Shown: positions 42,429 to 51,847 of the stretch, one piece after another
How the letters are laid out: each line of letters opens with the position of its first letter
Position numbering within the stretch: the first letter of the stretch is position 1
DNA from: Psychrosphaera ytuae
GTDB taxonomy: Bacteria > Pseudomonadota > Gammaproteobacteria > Enterobacterales > Alteromonadaceae
Direction: 5' to 3'
Assembly: GCF_017638545.1 (NCBI RefSeq)
Contig: NZ_CP072110.1
Location: 1,736,001 to 1,800,000 of the forward strand
Length of the DNA stretch: 64,000 nucleotides
Notes under the pieces: generated by a model
What the model was told of the DNA's origin: nothing
What the model saw: the letters and a program-made list of their open reading frames with translations, nothing else
Databases searched by the model: none
Program-made: the position numbers and the translations under genes

Positions 42429-43238
42429 TTATTTTTGGCACTGTTTGCAATATACAGTGGTACGTTGACCGATTTTGACTTCATCCAATTTTGTCCCACA
42501 TTGCACACAAGGTTGTCCACCTCGGCCATATACTAACAACTCTTGGGCGAAGTACCCTGGGTTTCCATCACTTTGCACAAAATCCTTGAGAGTCGTACCA
42601 CCTTGCTTGATGGCAGCTTGTAAGGTCTGCTTTATGTATTGTGTCAGAGATTGGTAACGCTGTTTAGAGACTTTACCAGCTGCTCGCTTTGGACTGATGC
42701 CCGCTTTAAACAAACTTTCATTGGCGTAGATATTACCCACACCCACCACGACATGATTGTCCATAATAAAGTTTTTAATCGCGACTTGCTTGTTTCGTGA
42801 CTGTTCAAACAAATGCGTGTCATGAAATGCCTCTGTGAGAGGCTCAGGACCTAGTTTCTGAAGTAGCTCATGCACTTCTCCTTTCGGCTGCCACAAACAC
42901 GCTCCAAACCGACGAGAATCGTTAAAACGCAAGACCACACCATTTTCAAATTCAATATCAAAATGGTCGTGTTTAATCACAGGCACTGATTTGTCGATAA
43001 CACGGAGCTTGCCTGTCATTCCCAAGTGCAAAATTATGCTACCCAAGTCCGTCTCTAGTAATAAATACTTTGCTCTTCGAACCACGCGCTTCAAAACTAG
43101 ACCTTCGGCCTTATTGACGTCTGCAGGTACTAGCCAACGTAAATTAGGGTTACGGACGATGATTTTTGTAATCGTCTTGCCTTCGATATGAGGAGTGATC
43201 CCCAATCGACTCACCTCTACTTCTGGTAATTCAGGCAT
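42429..43238 (-). CDS. mutM: Formamidopyrimidine-DNA glycosylase
   Basis: A 269-residue base-excision enzyme. The catalytic N-terminus is Pro2-Glu3 (MPELPEVE), Lys57 (RRAKYLL) is in place, and a C-terminal zinc finger (CVQC...CKQC) completes the fold. It removes 8-oxoguanine and formamidopyrimidines and nicks at the site. It forms a minus-strand block with rpmB, rpmG, a small unknown and the aldehyde dehydrogenase gene, similar to the E. coli mutM-rpmG-rpmB order. Confidence 0.97.
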   Translation of the reverse strand: MPELPEVEVSRLGITPHIEGKTITKIIVRNPNLRWLVPADVNKAEGLVLKRVVRRAKYLLLETDLGSIILHLGMTGKLRVIDKSVPVIKHDHFDIEFENGVVLRFNDSRRFGACLWQPKGEVHELLQKLGPEPLTEAFHDTHLFEQSRNKQVAIKNFIMDNHVVVGVGNIYANESLFKAGISPKRAAGKVSKQRYQSLTQYIKQTLQAAIKQGGTTLKDFVQSDGNPGYFAQELLVYGRGGQPCVQCGTKLDEVKIGQRTTVYCKQCQK

Positions 43239-43249
43239 GAAAACTCTCT

Positions 43250-43777
43250 TTAATTATTTTGTTCAGTCTGAGTATTTAGGACAACACTCGGTACAAATTG
43301 AGGTAATTGCGCGTAATCGAGTTGGTACCAACGTTCATCACGGCGGGCGTTGATATATACCGTTTGTTCAGTTGTATCGATCACAAACTCAAAGACCCAC
43401 CCTTCCTCTTGACCAGCAACCCAAACAACAACAGGCCATGCAGTCGCGTTTTCCATTAACATAGGGGAGTGAGCTAACGAAGTCAGCGGTTGGTTTTGCC
43501 AGGTCTCAACAAAAGCTTCAGGGCGTTCTATTTGTGGGTTAGGAACCTGACTCAGCACCCGCCAACTCGGACCCACTCTTTGTAACTCAACACCACTAAA
43601 ATCAATGGCCTGTATAATCGCATCTGGAGGTAATAGCGGGGCAACAACTTGGTCTTGCTCGTCACTCATTAACATATTGTTAGTGTAGTTAAACAACAAG
43701 ATCATAAACATACAAGAAAAGATAAGTACGTTGTTCCAACCTTTTTGTGAGAGCCGTAGCGCCATAATTTTACTCAT
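43250..43777 (-). CDS. Hypothetical single-pass membrane protein
   Basis: A 175-residue protein with one membrane helix (about residues 16-32) and a soluble, aromatic-rich domain outside the membrane by the inside-positive N-terminus. No family recognised. It ends 11 bases before mutM on the same strand and so is probably co-translated with it. Confidence 0.7.
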   Translation of the reverse strand: MSKIMALRLSQKGWNNVLIFSCMFMILLFNYTNNMLMSDEQDQVVAPLLPPDAIIQAIDFSGVELQRVGPSWRVLSQVPNPQIERPEAFVETWQNQPLTSLAHSPMLMENATAWPVVVWVAGQEEGWVFEFVIDTTEQTVYINARRDERWYQLDYAQLPQFVPSVVLNTQTEQNN

Positions 43778-43858
43778 GTTTTTTTATGAAAATTAATTAT
43801 GACTGTAACTGAGGGATTTTTCTAGGTAATAGGCGTAGTTGAATTTGACCAGAAAACA

Positions 43859-43885
43859 AAAAGCCCAGTACGAGACTGGGCTTTT
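43859..43885 (-). terminator. Rho-independent terminator of rpmBG
   Basis: Stem AAAAGCCCAGT (43859-43869) with ACTGGGCTTTT (43875-43885), five-base loop; T-rich on the minus strand. Confidence 0.9.
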
Positions 43886-43923
43886 ATAACTTTTGCAAAA
43901 GTTTCAATAGAATCAAAAAAAGC

Positions 43924-44079
43924 TTACTTGATTTTAGCTTCTTTGAAGATCACGTGTTTACGGATCTTTGGATCAAATTTTTTGATTTCCATCTTTTCAG
44001 GCATGTTCTTTTTATTCTTTTCAGTAGTATAAAAATAACCAGTACCTGCAGTTGAAACTAAACGAATCTTATCACGCAT
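43924..44079 (-). CDS. rpmG: 50S ribosomal protein L33
   Basis: A 51-residue basic protein, MRDKIRLVSTAGTGYFYTT..., ending KHVIFKEAKIK, matching L33 in length and sequence. It is a zinc-free type, lacking CxxC pairs. It lies 11 bases downstream of rpmB and is followed by a strong terminator. Confidence 0.97.
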   Translation of the reverse strand: MRDKIRLVSTAGTGYFYTTEKNKKNMPEKMEIKKFDPKIRKHVIFKEAKIK

Positions 44080-44090
44080 GATTCAGTTCC

Positions 44091-44327
44091 TTAGATTTTT
44101 TGACCAGCTGCACGCATATCTGCAAGCACTGAATCAATACCATTTTTATCGATGATACGCATACCTTTAGTAGATAAACGTAATTTAACGAAACGCTTCT
44201 CGCTTTCAACCCAAAAACGGTGAGTTTGTAGGTTAGGCAAGAAACGACGTCGTGTAGCGTTGCGAGCGTGTGAACGGTTGTTACCAACTGTTGGACGCTT
44301 GCCAGTTACTTGGCACACTTTTGACAT
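44091..44327 (-). CDS. rpmB: 50S ribosomal protein L28
   Basis: A 78-residue protein, MSKVCQVTGKRPTVGNNRSHARN..., the standard L28 length. It is the promoter-proximal gene of the rpmB-rpmG pair, with a consensus-like promoter upstream. Confidence 0.98.
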   Translation of the reverse strand: MSKVCQVTGKRPTVGNNRSHARNATRRRFLPNLQTHRFWVESEKRFVKLRLSTKGMRIIDKNGIDSVLADMRAAGQKI

Positions 44328-44406
44328 GTCAATTTACTCCAAAACTTAAATTCTGACGCCAATCTAATTAACCCTTACGGCTAATTATTTGCCCGGGCAT
44401 TTGAAA

Positions 44407-44443
44407 GGGCGCAATTTATACAGAATTTAGCCGTAAAGATCAA
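44407..44443 (-). promoter_or_regulatory. Strong sigma70-type promoter of rpmBG
   Basis: On the minus strand, TTGATC (44443-44438), 17-base spacer and TATAAA (44420-44415) form near-consensus -35 and -10 elements. A GC-rich stretch TTGCGCCC (44414-44407) follows, the kind of discriminator found at growth-rate-controlled promoters. Confidence 0.7.
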
Positions 44444-44510
44444 GATAATTCGTGTTTTTGAACCGAAAAACTCGATTTTGCTCTAAAGCCGACCAAATTC
44501 TGAAAAAATA

Positions 44511-45269
44511 TCAGCCAAAAAGTTGTTTTTTTAACTCTTTGACTTGCTCTTTTACTGCTGATTTATTGAGCCAATACTGACTCACTTGTTGCATCAAACG
44601 ACGCAGTGGTTTTTTATCTTTTTTATGCGATTTGGTTTCGATGGTGCTTTCATATCGCAAATCTTGTGCGACTGGATAAGGCATCAAAGATAAAACTTTA
44701 ACGCCACGCTCCCAAAAAAACTGAATATCGGTATCACAGGGGCGACCAAACTTTTCGGTCGACGCCAACAGCTTTTTAGCGGCCTCTTTAGTCACCGCCG
44801 TGGCTGCGCCACCGCTCATGGGCTTTTTGTGCACAACAAGATCAAAATGATCATTGATCTTTTGTTGAAACTCAATGGGTCGTTCTCTATTTGCATAAGC
44901 AGATAATTTGATCACATCCCATTCAATTTCTAAATCCTTTATCGTTTGAACCGCTTTGTTTAAGTCTCCAGGAAGAATAAAGTCATCTTCCAAAACTACA
45001 CCAAAGGGCTCATCACCTTCTGCTATTTTTTGCCAGGCATTTCGATGGCTCATGTAACAACCGATTTGCGCCGGCGATAGCGGATAGTAGTACTGCTTTT
45101 TATTTAACTCTGGACTGTAGTGTTTAAGCCGCTCTTGCTCAGACAGTGCTTTGCCCAACACAGCAGGAATTCTTTCAAATTCAATGCCCTGCTCAGCAAG
45201 CCTTTGTGAACTTTGAGTTAACCTTTGGTCACTGCCGTCTAAGTTTATTAAATAAAAAGTCGTGCTCAT
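44511..45269 (-). CDS. Family 25 glycosyltransferase
   Basis: A 252-residue GT25/LPS-biosynthesis enzyme. It begins FYLINLDGSDQRL, has IGCYMSHRNAWQ and the donor-binding VLEDDF motif, and a basic C-terminal tail typical of peripheral membrane attachment. Members add galactose or other sugars to lipooligosaccharide. ATG 45269 is preferred over an in-frame TTG at 45281. It is one of three glycosyltransferases lying between rpmB and radC. Confidence 0.88.
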   Translation of the reverse strand: MSTTFYLINLDGSDQRLTQSSQRLAEQGIEFERIPAVLGKALSEQERLKHYSPELNKKQYYYPLSPAQIGCYMSHRNAWQKIAEGDEPFGVVLEDDFILPGDLNKAVQTIKDLEIEWDVIKLSAYANRERPIEFQQKINDHFDLVVHKKPMSGGAATAVTKEAAKKLLASTEKFGRPCDTDIQFFWERGVKVLSLMPYPVAQDLRYESTIETKSHKKDKKPLRRLMQQVSQYWLNKSAVKEQVKELKKQLFG

Positions 45270-45387
45270 ATTTGCACCCAATAAAAAACCAGGCCGAATT
45301 ATACTTGCTATTTGTCATTAACTCCACTGCCGATATCTTAAACGATCAGCATGTCGTCGTTAGACTTAACTCTCATAAAGCCCTATC

Positions 45388-46518
45388 ATGGCTTTCTCAT
45401 TAATCAAAAGGTATTTTTGGCCCTCTATGGATAGTAGTAATATCGCGATTTATCTCGACACTTTAGGCGGTGGTGGTGCAGAACGCATCATGCTCGACCT
45501 TAGTAAAGAGATGACGCAAAGAGGCCATCGAGTTCACTTTTTTATCTTGGAAGATGTGGTTGATTACGAACTACCAAGCGGTATTGTTGTTCACACCTTT
45601 CCATCATCAGACTCTCGAGCAAAACTCACAAATCTATTTAATATAAAAAGCACTGCGAGAACTCTCACCGAGCAAGTCAAAAGTGTCGAAGCTGACATAG
45701 GTCGTTTCGATTTACATTTAGTGAATTTAGATTCGAGTAATTTGGTTATTAGCCACTGTCAGTTTGATAACACTTACCATGTAGTGCACAACTCTTTGCA
45801 TCAAGAAATAAAAAGAGCGAGTAGAATTAATCCAGTTCGATACTGGCGTACATTACGAGAAAAGCGAGCATTGCACGACAAACATTTAATCGCAGTTTCT
45901 AATGGCGTCAAAGACGAATTGTTATCGGGTAAATTTATCACACCTAAAAGTGTGACCACTATTTATAACCCTTGTGATTTTGAGGCCATTTCTGATTTAG
46001 CCGCTCAGCCAAATGACCAAATTCCTTCAACACCATATTTAATTCACGTAGGTCGAGTGGTGCGCCAAAAACGCCACGACATACTCTTTCAAGCCTTACA
46101 ACAAGTTCCAGACATTCCCCTTGTATTGCTTTGTAAAAACGTTAAGAAAGTCCGTAAAATTGCCAAAAAGTACGGCGTTGAAGATAGAGTTATTACCCCT
46201 GCGTTTCAGTCAAATCCCTATAATTGGATTAAAAACGCGAAGCTAATGGTGTTTAGTTCTGACTTTGAAGGCTTAGGTATGGTCTTAATTGAGTCACTTA
46301 TATGTGGAACACCGGTCGTCAGTACCGATTGCGACTTTGGACCACGAGAAATCCTTCGAGGGGAGCTCTCGCAATACTTAGCCAAAACCCAAGACCCTAC
46401 TGATTTGGCCACTAAAATAAATACCGCATTACAAACAAATATTGATTTAAGTACGGTCCCTATTATGTCTGAAGTCAAATTATCAAAAGTGACTGATCAG
46501 TACCTTTCTCTTATCTAA
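45388..46518 (+). CDS. Family 4-type glycosyltransferase
   Basis: A 376-residue GT-B enzyme of the GT1/GT4 type: GGGGAERIMLDLS near the start binds the acceptor side, IHVGRVVRQKRHD begins the nucleotide-sugar domain, and SSDFEGLGMVLIESLICGTPVVSTDCDFGPREIL is the conserved EX7E region. Likely adds a sugar to lipopolysaccharide core or a capsule. The true start may be ATG 45427 (MDSSNIAIYL). Confidence 0.9.
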   Translation: MAFSLIKRYFWPSMDSSNIAIYLDTLGGGGAERIMLDLSKEMTQRGHRVHFFILEDVVDYELPSGIVVHTFPSSDSRAKLTNLFNIKSTARTLTEQVKSVEADIGRFDLHLVNLDSSNLVISHCQFDNTYHVVHNSLHQEIKRASRINPVRYWRTLREKRALHDKHLIAVSNGVKDELLSGKFITPKSVTTIYNPCDFEAISDLAAQPNDQIPSTPYLIHVGRVVRQKRHDILFQALQQVPDIPLVLLCKNVKKVRKIAKKYGVEDRVITPAFQSNPYNWIKNAKLMVFSSDFEGLGMVLIESLICGTPVVSTDCDFGPREILRGELSQYLAKTQDPTDLATKINTALQTNIDLSTVPIMSEVKLSKVTDQYLSLI

Positions 46519-46691
46519 GCTTATGTGAGACCCAATATAAATTTTGATTGGATTATCCTGTAGCCCTCATTTTGTCGCTCAATACTAAATAAAAGATCTA
46601 AATTAGACGGGTCTAAAACTAGTACCCTATTTTATGCGGTGATATGATTCGGATCCTTTATGATCTAAGTTGTTAATTAACAGAGGCAATA

Positions 46692-47459
46692 ATGGAAAAC
46701 TACGGTATTCCTATCTATGTCATTAACATGGCGTCAAGTACAGAGCGACTCGCGGATGTCACCGCTCAAATGGAGCGTCTAAACCTCACATTCGAACGCA
46801 TCGAAGCCGTGGTTGGAGCCGAGTTATCTCAAGACGAAATCAACAAAGTATACGACGCAGATGCCAATAAAAAACGTCACCATAGGAATCTAACTCCAGG
46901 TGAGATTGGTTGTTATGTCAGTCACCGTAAAGCCTGGCAAAAAATCGTAGAAGGCGACTCTGAGTTTGCACTCGTCTTAGAGGACGACATTCACATAAAT
47001 GACAACTTAACTGCCTGTTTTGAGCTGGTAACCAAAACTATGGGTTGGGACTTTTTGAAGATATCCGACACCGAAGATGTCAAAGTCGCAAATAAAAAGA
47101 GACTCAACTCTGAGTTCGATCTTGTCAGCTACAACAAAGTTCCTAACCGAACTATGGCGTATTTTTTATCTAAACCTGCCGCCATTAAAATGTTAGAACA
47201 CAAGCGTTTTTTCCGACCTGTCGATGTTGACGTACAATGTTATGCCGATTTTGGTGTGTCAGTCTGCGGACTACGACCAAACTGTGTCGAAATGAGCCAA
47301 GAGCTCGGCTTGCCTGAACAAAGTGACATTGCCAAAATTAACAAAGGCAGTCATAGCAGCCGCTCAAGCTTTTTTAGAAACCTTAAATACCGTTGGGCAA
47401 TGTATAACCGACGTAAACAGGTATCTTACGATTTGGATAATTTCCAAATTCATCCTTAA
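46692..47459 (+). CDS. Family 25 glycosyltransferase, second copy
   Basis: A 255-residue GT25 enzyme with IYVINMASSTERL, EIGCYVSHRKAWQK and VLEDDIH motifs. It shares its layout with the GT25 at 44.5 kb but is clearly diverged and on the opposite strand, suggesting an old duplication or independent acquisition. AGAGG lies five bases before the ATG. It is convergent with radC. Confidence 0.88.
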   Translation: MENYGIPIYVINMASSTERLADVTAQMERLNLTFERIEAVVGAELSQDEINKVYDADANKKRHHRNLTPGEIGCYVSHRKAWQKIVEGDSEFALVLEDDIHINDNLTACFELVTKTMGWDFLKISDTEDVKVANKKRLNSEFDLVSYNKVPNRTMAYFLSKPAAIKMLEHKRFFRPVDVDVQCYADFGVSVCGLRPNCVEMSQELGLPEQSDIAKINKGSHSSRSSFFRNLKYRWAMYNRRKQVSYDLDNFQIHP

Positions 47460-47471
47460 TCACACCTACAT

Positions 47472-48146
47472 TTATATCAGGCCTCGCTCAGCAAAGCTCA
47501 CGACTTCGGACTGACCAATTATAAAGTGGTCTAAAGTACGAACGTCAATGAGCTTTAGAGCTGATGTCAAACGCTCGGTCAGAACAATATCGGATTTGCT
47601 TGGTTCACTGACTCCACTAGGATGATTATGAGCGAAGATCACTGCTGCAGCTCGATTTTTTATCACTGCATCAACCACGACCCTAGGATATACGGCAGCA
47701 CAATCTATCGTTCCTTTAAACAAAATTTCACTGTTGATGACCCTGTGTTGATTGTCTAAATGTACCAACACAAACTGCTCATAAGGCTCATCTCTAAGTA
47801 AGCGATGTAAATAGGTTCGTACCGCTCGAGGTGAATCTAGGGTTGTTTCTCTGATCATTTCTTCGTTGAAATAGCGCTTAGACAGCTCAAGAGTGGCCTG
47901 AAATTGTACATATTTTGCTTCTCCAACTCCTTTCGATTGACCCAAAGACTCTAAATCTGCCGAAAACAAAGCCCTCAACGAACCATAACGATTGAGAAGG
48001 TTAGCCGCTAGTGACACTGCATCCATGCCCTGACAACCCGTGCGCAGGAATATTGCAAGGAGTTCAGCGTCACTGAGACTTTTTGCACCGTGATTCAGTA
48101 ATTTTTCTCTTGGCCGGTCAGATTCTCGCCAATCAGAAATAGACAT
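47472..48146 (-). CDS. radC: RadC/JAB-domain protein
   Basis: A 224-residue protein with an N-terminal helix-hairpin-helix region and a C-terminal JAB metalloprotease-like domain whose zinc motif reads HNHPSGVSEPSKSD near residue 175. Once assigned to DNA repair, its true biochemical role is unsettled. It lies in its usual place next to coaBC. Confidence 0.95.
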   Translation of the reverse strand: MSISDWRESDRPREKLLNHGAKSLSDAELLAIFLRTGCQGMDAVSLAANLLNRYGSLRALFSADLESLGQSKGVGEAKYVQFQATLELSKRYFNEEMIRETTLDSPRAVRTYLHRLLRDEPYEQFVLVHLDNQHRVINSEILFKGTIDCAAVYPRVVVDAVIKNRAAAVIFAHNHPSGVSEPSKSDIVLTERLTSALKLIDVRTLDHFIIGQSEVVSFAERGLI

Positions 48147-48237
48147 GGATTCTCCTTGTTAATACAAGTCACTTTTTTATGGTGAAATTGGTTCAAAACC
48201 GATAAAGTACGACTCAATAATTTAAAGCTAAAATATA

Positions 48238-48257
48238 GTCTCCAAATATTTGAAGAC
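48238..48257. promoter_or_regulatory. Near-perfect 20-bp palindrome before coaBC
   Basis: Half sites GTCTCCAAAT and ATTTGAAGAC are symmetrical except for one position, centred at 48247.5, about 30 bases upstream of the coaBC start. It could be an operator; no regulator is recognised. Confidence 0.4.
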
Positions 48258-48277
48258 CATCAAAAAGTGCCCAAGTT

Positions 48278-49486
48278 ATGTCAAAACTAAACCTCAAGCG
48301 TATTTTACTGATCGTTAGCGGTGGTATTGCCGCTTATAAAATGCCGGAGTACATCCGCCGCATCAAAGAACAGGGTGCCGAAGTTAAAGTGGTTTTGACT
48401 CAAGGTGGCAAAGCCTTTATCACACCGCTGACTTTACAGGCCGTGAGCGGTGAACCCGTAGCTGAAGATCTCTTAGACCCCAATGCTGAAGCTGCTATGG
48501 GCCATATTGAATTTGCTAAATGGGCAGATTTAGTCATAGTTGCACCCGCATCCGCAGACATGATTGCAACCATGAGTGCAGGTTTAGCGCACAATTTAGC
48601 AAGTACTTTACTGCTTGCGACGCCAGCACCTGTTGTAATTTGTCCCGCAATGAATCAGCAAATGTATGCACACCCTGCAACTCAAGCCAACCTAAAGACT
48701 TTAGCGTCTCGTGGAGTCCATATTTGGGGACCTGCCCATGGTGAACAAGCTTGTGGCGATGTTGGTGCGGGCCGAATGTTAGAACCAGCAGAGTTAGTAC
48801 AACGCACAGTATTAATGAGCCAGAGCCAGCACCAAATTTGGTCAGGAAAAACCATTACGATTACCGCTGGACCGACTCGAGAGGCGATAGATCCGGTACG
48901 CTACATTTCCAATCATTCTAGTGGAAAAATGGGCTTCGCAATTGCCGAAGCAGCCGCAGCTCTGGGCGCAAAAGTTAATTTAATCGCTGGTCCGGTTTCG
49001 TTAGACACGCCCAAAGACGTACTCAGATTTGATGTTTCAAGTGCAAAAGAAATGCACGATGCGGCTTTAGAATTGGCCCAGCAGTCCGATATATTTATTG
49101 CTTGTGCGGCCGTCGCAGACTACCGACCGGCGTCTGTTGCTGAACAAAAAATTAAAAAGAACGACGATGACATGGCTATCGTTATGGTCAAAAACCCAGA
49201 TATTGTTGCTGATGTAGCCAAACTGGAATCACAGCGACCATTTGTCGTTGGTTTTGCTGCAGAGACACAAGATGTCGAAAAGTACGCAATGGGTAAATTG
49301 TCGAAAAAGAACTTAGATATGATCTGCGCCAATGATGTTTCCGTACTGGGTCAAGGATTTAATTCGGATAACAATGCGCTAAAAGTCTATTGGCAAAATG
49401 GAAGTAAGGACTTACCATTGAGTTCTAAACAGCAACTCTCTTTTGAGCTTTTGAAGGTCATTCAAGAGCGCTATAGCAATAAATAA
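48278..49486 (+). CDS. coaBC: Bifunctional phosphopantothenoylcysteine decarboxylase/synthetase
   Basis: A 402-residue coenzyme A enzyme. The N-terminal CoaC flavoprotein half has His76 (GHIEFAKWAD), PAMN (123-126) and Cys159 (GEQACGDVGAGRM). The C-terminal CoaB half has ITAGPTREAIDPVRYISNHSSGKMG and KKNLDMICAND. It joins cysteine to 4'-phosphopantothenate using CTP and then decarboxylates it. In E. coli this gene is followed by dut; here slmA follows directly. Confidence 0.97.
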   Translation: MSKLNLKRILLIVSGGIAAYKMPEYIRRIKEQGAEVKVVLTQGGKAFITPLTLQAVSGEPVAEDLLDPNAEAAMGHIEFAKWADLVIVAPASADMIATMSAGLAHNLASTLLLATPAPVVICPAMNQQMYAHPATQANLKTLASRGVHIWGPAHGEQACGDVGAGRMLEPAELVQRTVLMSQSQHQIWSGKTITITAGPTREAIDPVRYISNHSSGKMGFAIAEAAAALGAKVNLIAGPVSLDTPKDVLRFDVSSAKEMHDAALELAQQSDIFIACAAVADYRPASVAEQKIKKNDDDMAIVMVKNPDIVADVAKLESQRPFVVGFAAETQDVEKYAMGKLSKKNLDMICANDVSVLGQGFNSDNNALKVYWQNGSKDLPLSSKQQLSFELLKVIQERYSNK

Positions 49487-49524
49487 ATTAACGCTTAAAA
49501 ATAACAATAACGCCGAGGGGAAGT

Positions 49525-50109
49525 ATGCCTGCAGCTAAAAAAGGTAACCGTAAAGAACAAATCCTACAATGTCTTGCGGAAATGTTGGAAAGTCACGCCG
49601 GTCAAAGGATTACAACGGCTAAATTGGCAGAAAAAGTGGGAGTGTCTGAGGCAGCCCTATACCGCCACTTCCCTAGTAAAGCGCGTATGTATGAAGGTTT
49701 AATCGAGTTTATAGAAAACACGCTTTTATCTCGTATCAACGTTATCCTCGAAAAAGACAAGACGACAGAAGGTCGTGTTTATAACATTATGAAACTCATT
49801 TTAGGTTTTGCTGAAATGAATCGAGGTATCACTGCAATTTTAACTGGTGATGCTTTACTCGGTGAGCATGACCGTCTTCGCGAACGAGTAGCATTGTTAT
49901 TCGAGAAGTTAGAAACCCAATTCAAACAAGTTTTACGTGAACGTAAACTTCGCGAAGGAAAAAGTTTTCCTATCGAAGACGCGGCTTTGGCTAATTTATT
50001 GCTTGCCTATACAGAGGGCAAAATGAATCAATTTGTCCGTTCTGGTTTTACTCGCAGTCCGATGGAAGGGTTCGAGAGTCAATGGCAAGGGCTTAAGTTG
50101 TTCTGGTAG
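49525..50109 (+). CDS. slmA: Nucleoid occlusion factor SlmA
   Basis: A 194-residue TetR-fold protein whose helix-turn-helix (TTAKLAEKVGVSEAALYRHFPSK) and C-terminal domain match SlmA throughout. It binds palindromic sites around the chromosome and stops FtsZ assembling over the nucleoid. GAGGGGA lies close before the ATG. It follows coaBC by 38 bases; the intervening dut found in enterobacteria is missing. Confidence 0.95.
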   Translation: MPAAKKGNRKEQILQCLAEMLESHAGQRITTAKLAEKVGVSEAALYRHFPSKARMYEGLIEFIENTLLSRINVILEKDKTTEGRVYNIMKLILGFAEMNRGITAILTGDALLGEHDRLRERVALLFEKLETQFKQVLRERKLREGKSFPIEDAALANLLLAYTEGKMNQFVRSGFTRSPMEGFESQWQGLKLFW

Positions 50110-50145
50110 GAAACAGACCTTAAGCAAAACAATAATAATAACATT

Positions 50146-50892
50146 ATGCTTATCGTCCGTTTTTGTTTTAAAGCATGTTGCTACCTGCTGGTTTTGTTAC
50201 TGGCAGGGCTTTGGCTTAAGCCTCATGCCTCATTTACACACAATGTTGTCGACACGATTCCGTGGCAGACTGACCCTGTGCTGCTAAAAACCGTCTCCTC
50301 GAAATCTAATATTCAAAAGCTCGAGCACGGACAATTTGCTCTCGACTACGTCACAACACTAAACGGAATTTCTCCACGTCAACTCATTTGGTTTATCCAA
50401 AATCAAGCTCAATACACAGCAACGGTTAACAATACAGACTGGCAATGGTTTCAACTCAGCCACCCGAGCGCGCACTCTGCGTTAACAGTGATTGATTCAC
50501 CCGATACAAAGTCAGATCGATTAGTACCTGGAACGACTTTTGAAGAGTTAGAACTGTTAGAACAAACTCAATGGCGTATGCAACTTAGGGTTAAATCTTT
50601 CGGTGAACAGGGCATGACGTTTGATGTATTACACGCTGGCTACCGTGTTGGTCAGTTAAACTACGTGTTTTATCCAGTTGGTACTGGCACCAAAGTTACG
50701 TTCAATGCTGAATTAGGGTTATCTATCCCTTTAATAGGAGAAATAAGTAATTTTTACCTATTCAAAAAGGTCATGCCAGAGCACTTGCTTGAAGCTTGGC
50801 TTTTGCATAACCTAGAGACTTATCAACACATGGAAAAGTTGATCCCAATACTGTACCAACAAAGATCGCATGAGCGGTTTTTGATCAGCTAA
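50146..50892 (+). CDS. Hypothetical anchored protein, possibly SRPBCC-like
   Basis: A 248-residue protein with an N-terminal membrane helix or signal anchor (about residues 7-24). The soluble part, with an IWFIQNQ segment, HPSAHSAL and an amphipathic C-terminal helix, faintly recalls SRPBCC or PhlG-type hydrolase domains, which is only a suggestion. It sits 36 bases after slmA and 22 bases before the esterase gene and is probably in one transcript with the latter. Confidence 0.6.
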   Translation: MLIVRFCFKACCYLLVLLLAGLWLKPHASFTHNVVDTIPWQTDPVLLKTVSSKSNIQKLEHGQFALDYVTTLNGISPRQLIWFIQNQAQYTATVNNTDWQWFQLSHPSAHSALTVIDSPDTKSDRLVPGTTFEELELLEQTQWRMQLRVKSFGEQGMTFDVLHAGYRVGQLNYVFYPVGTGTKVTFNAELGLSIPLIGEISNFYLFKKVMPEHLLEAWLLHNLETYQHMEKLIPILYQQRSHERFLIS

Positions 50893-50914
50893 TTACTAGG
50901 AATTGGAGTCCTAA

Positions 50915-51847
50915 ATGAGATTTATTCGATATTGCCTCATTATTACGTTGGCATTAGTCGCGTCTCGCGCACATGCCTTCAATATTCCAGAAACCAGCTC
51001 TGGACAGGTGCAACGCATCTCTGATTTTTATTCTAAACACGTCCCTACGCGTAACATCGATGTTTGGCTACCAGAGGGTTATTCCAATGATAAAAAATAC
51101 GACGTGTTGTATATGCACGATGGGCAGATGCTATTTGATGCTAATACGACTTGGAATAATCAAGAGTGGCGTGTCGATGAAGTGGCCAGCCAACTTATCA
51201 ACGAGAACAAAGTTAAGCCATTTATTGTAGTTGGCATATGGAACTCGGGTGAGACTCGATATCCAGAATATTTTCCACAAAGGGTGTTTGAAGAATTGAG
51301 TTGGCTTCAGCGACTCGAAGTCAAAACCAAACTCATTTTGCAATCTAAAAGTCTGACGCCAATTGGAGATTTCTATTTTGCTGACAAATATATCCGATTT
51401 CTGGCTGAAGAGTTGATCCCTCATATAGAACAGCAATACTCTGTCAATAAAGGTCAGGCTCATCGCTATCTTGCTGGGTCGAGTATGGGCGGGCTGATCT
51501 CTTGGTATGCGATGATGGAGCGTCCAGACCTATTTGCTGGGGCGGCGTGTTTATCCACACATTGGCCTGGCATGTATGATACTGACAATCCACTGCCAGC
51601 AGGTTTTGAACGCTATATTTCGACAAATTTATCCAAGCTAAGCAACCACAAACTATACTTTGATCTCGGGGATCAAACCTTAGATGCTATGTATCCACCA
51701 CTTCAAAAACGCATCGATAAAGTGTTGGAAAAACAATATAACCCTGAGTTGTGGCAAAGTGAGTTTTTTCCTGGTCACCAACATGATGAGCAGTCTTGGG
51801 CGAGTCGTTTACATTTACCTTTGACTTTTTTATTGAGCAACAAATGA
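50915..51847 (+). CDS. Secreted esterase, Fes/esterase-D type
   Basis: A 310-residue alpha/beta hydrolase with signal peptide (residues 1-21, SRAHA). The nucleophile elbow is AGSSMGGLIS near residue 190, followed by a late HQHDEQSW His. IDVWLPEGYSNDKKYDVLYMHDGQMLF is typical of the putative-esterase family that includes enterochelin esterases and feruloyl esterases. It overlaps the next gene by four bases (ATGA). Confidence 0.85.
   Translation: MRFIRYCLIITLALVASRAHAFNIPETSSGQVQRISDFYSKHVPTRNIDVWLPEGYSNDKKYDVLYMHDGQMLFDANTTWNNQEWRVDEVASQLINENKVKPFIVVGIWNSGETRYPEYFPQRVFEELSWLQRLEVKTKLILQSKSLTPIGDFYFADKYIRFLAEELIPHIEQQYSVNKGQAHRYLAGSSMGGLISWYAMMERPDLFAGAACLSTHWPGMYDTDNPLPAGFERYISTNLSKLSNHKLYFDLGDQTLDAMYPPLQKRIDKVLEKQYNPELWQSEFFPGHQHDEQSWASRLHLPLTFLLSNK

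Noticed and set aside
46603..46616. TTAGAC-GG-GTCTAA inverted repeat between glycosyltransferase genes
   Set aside because: Arms of only six bases in an AT-rich gap; not distinguishable from chance.
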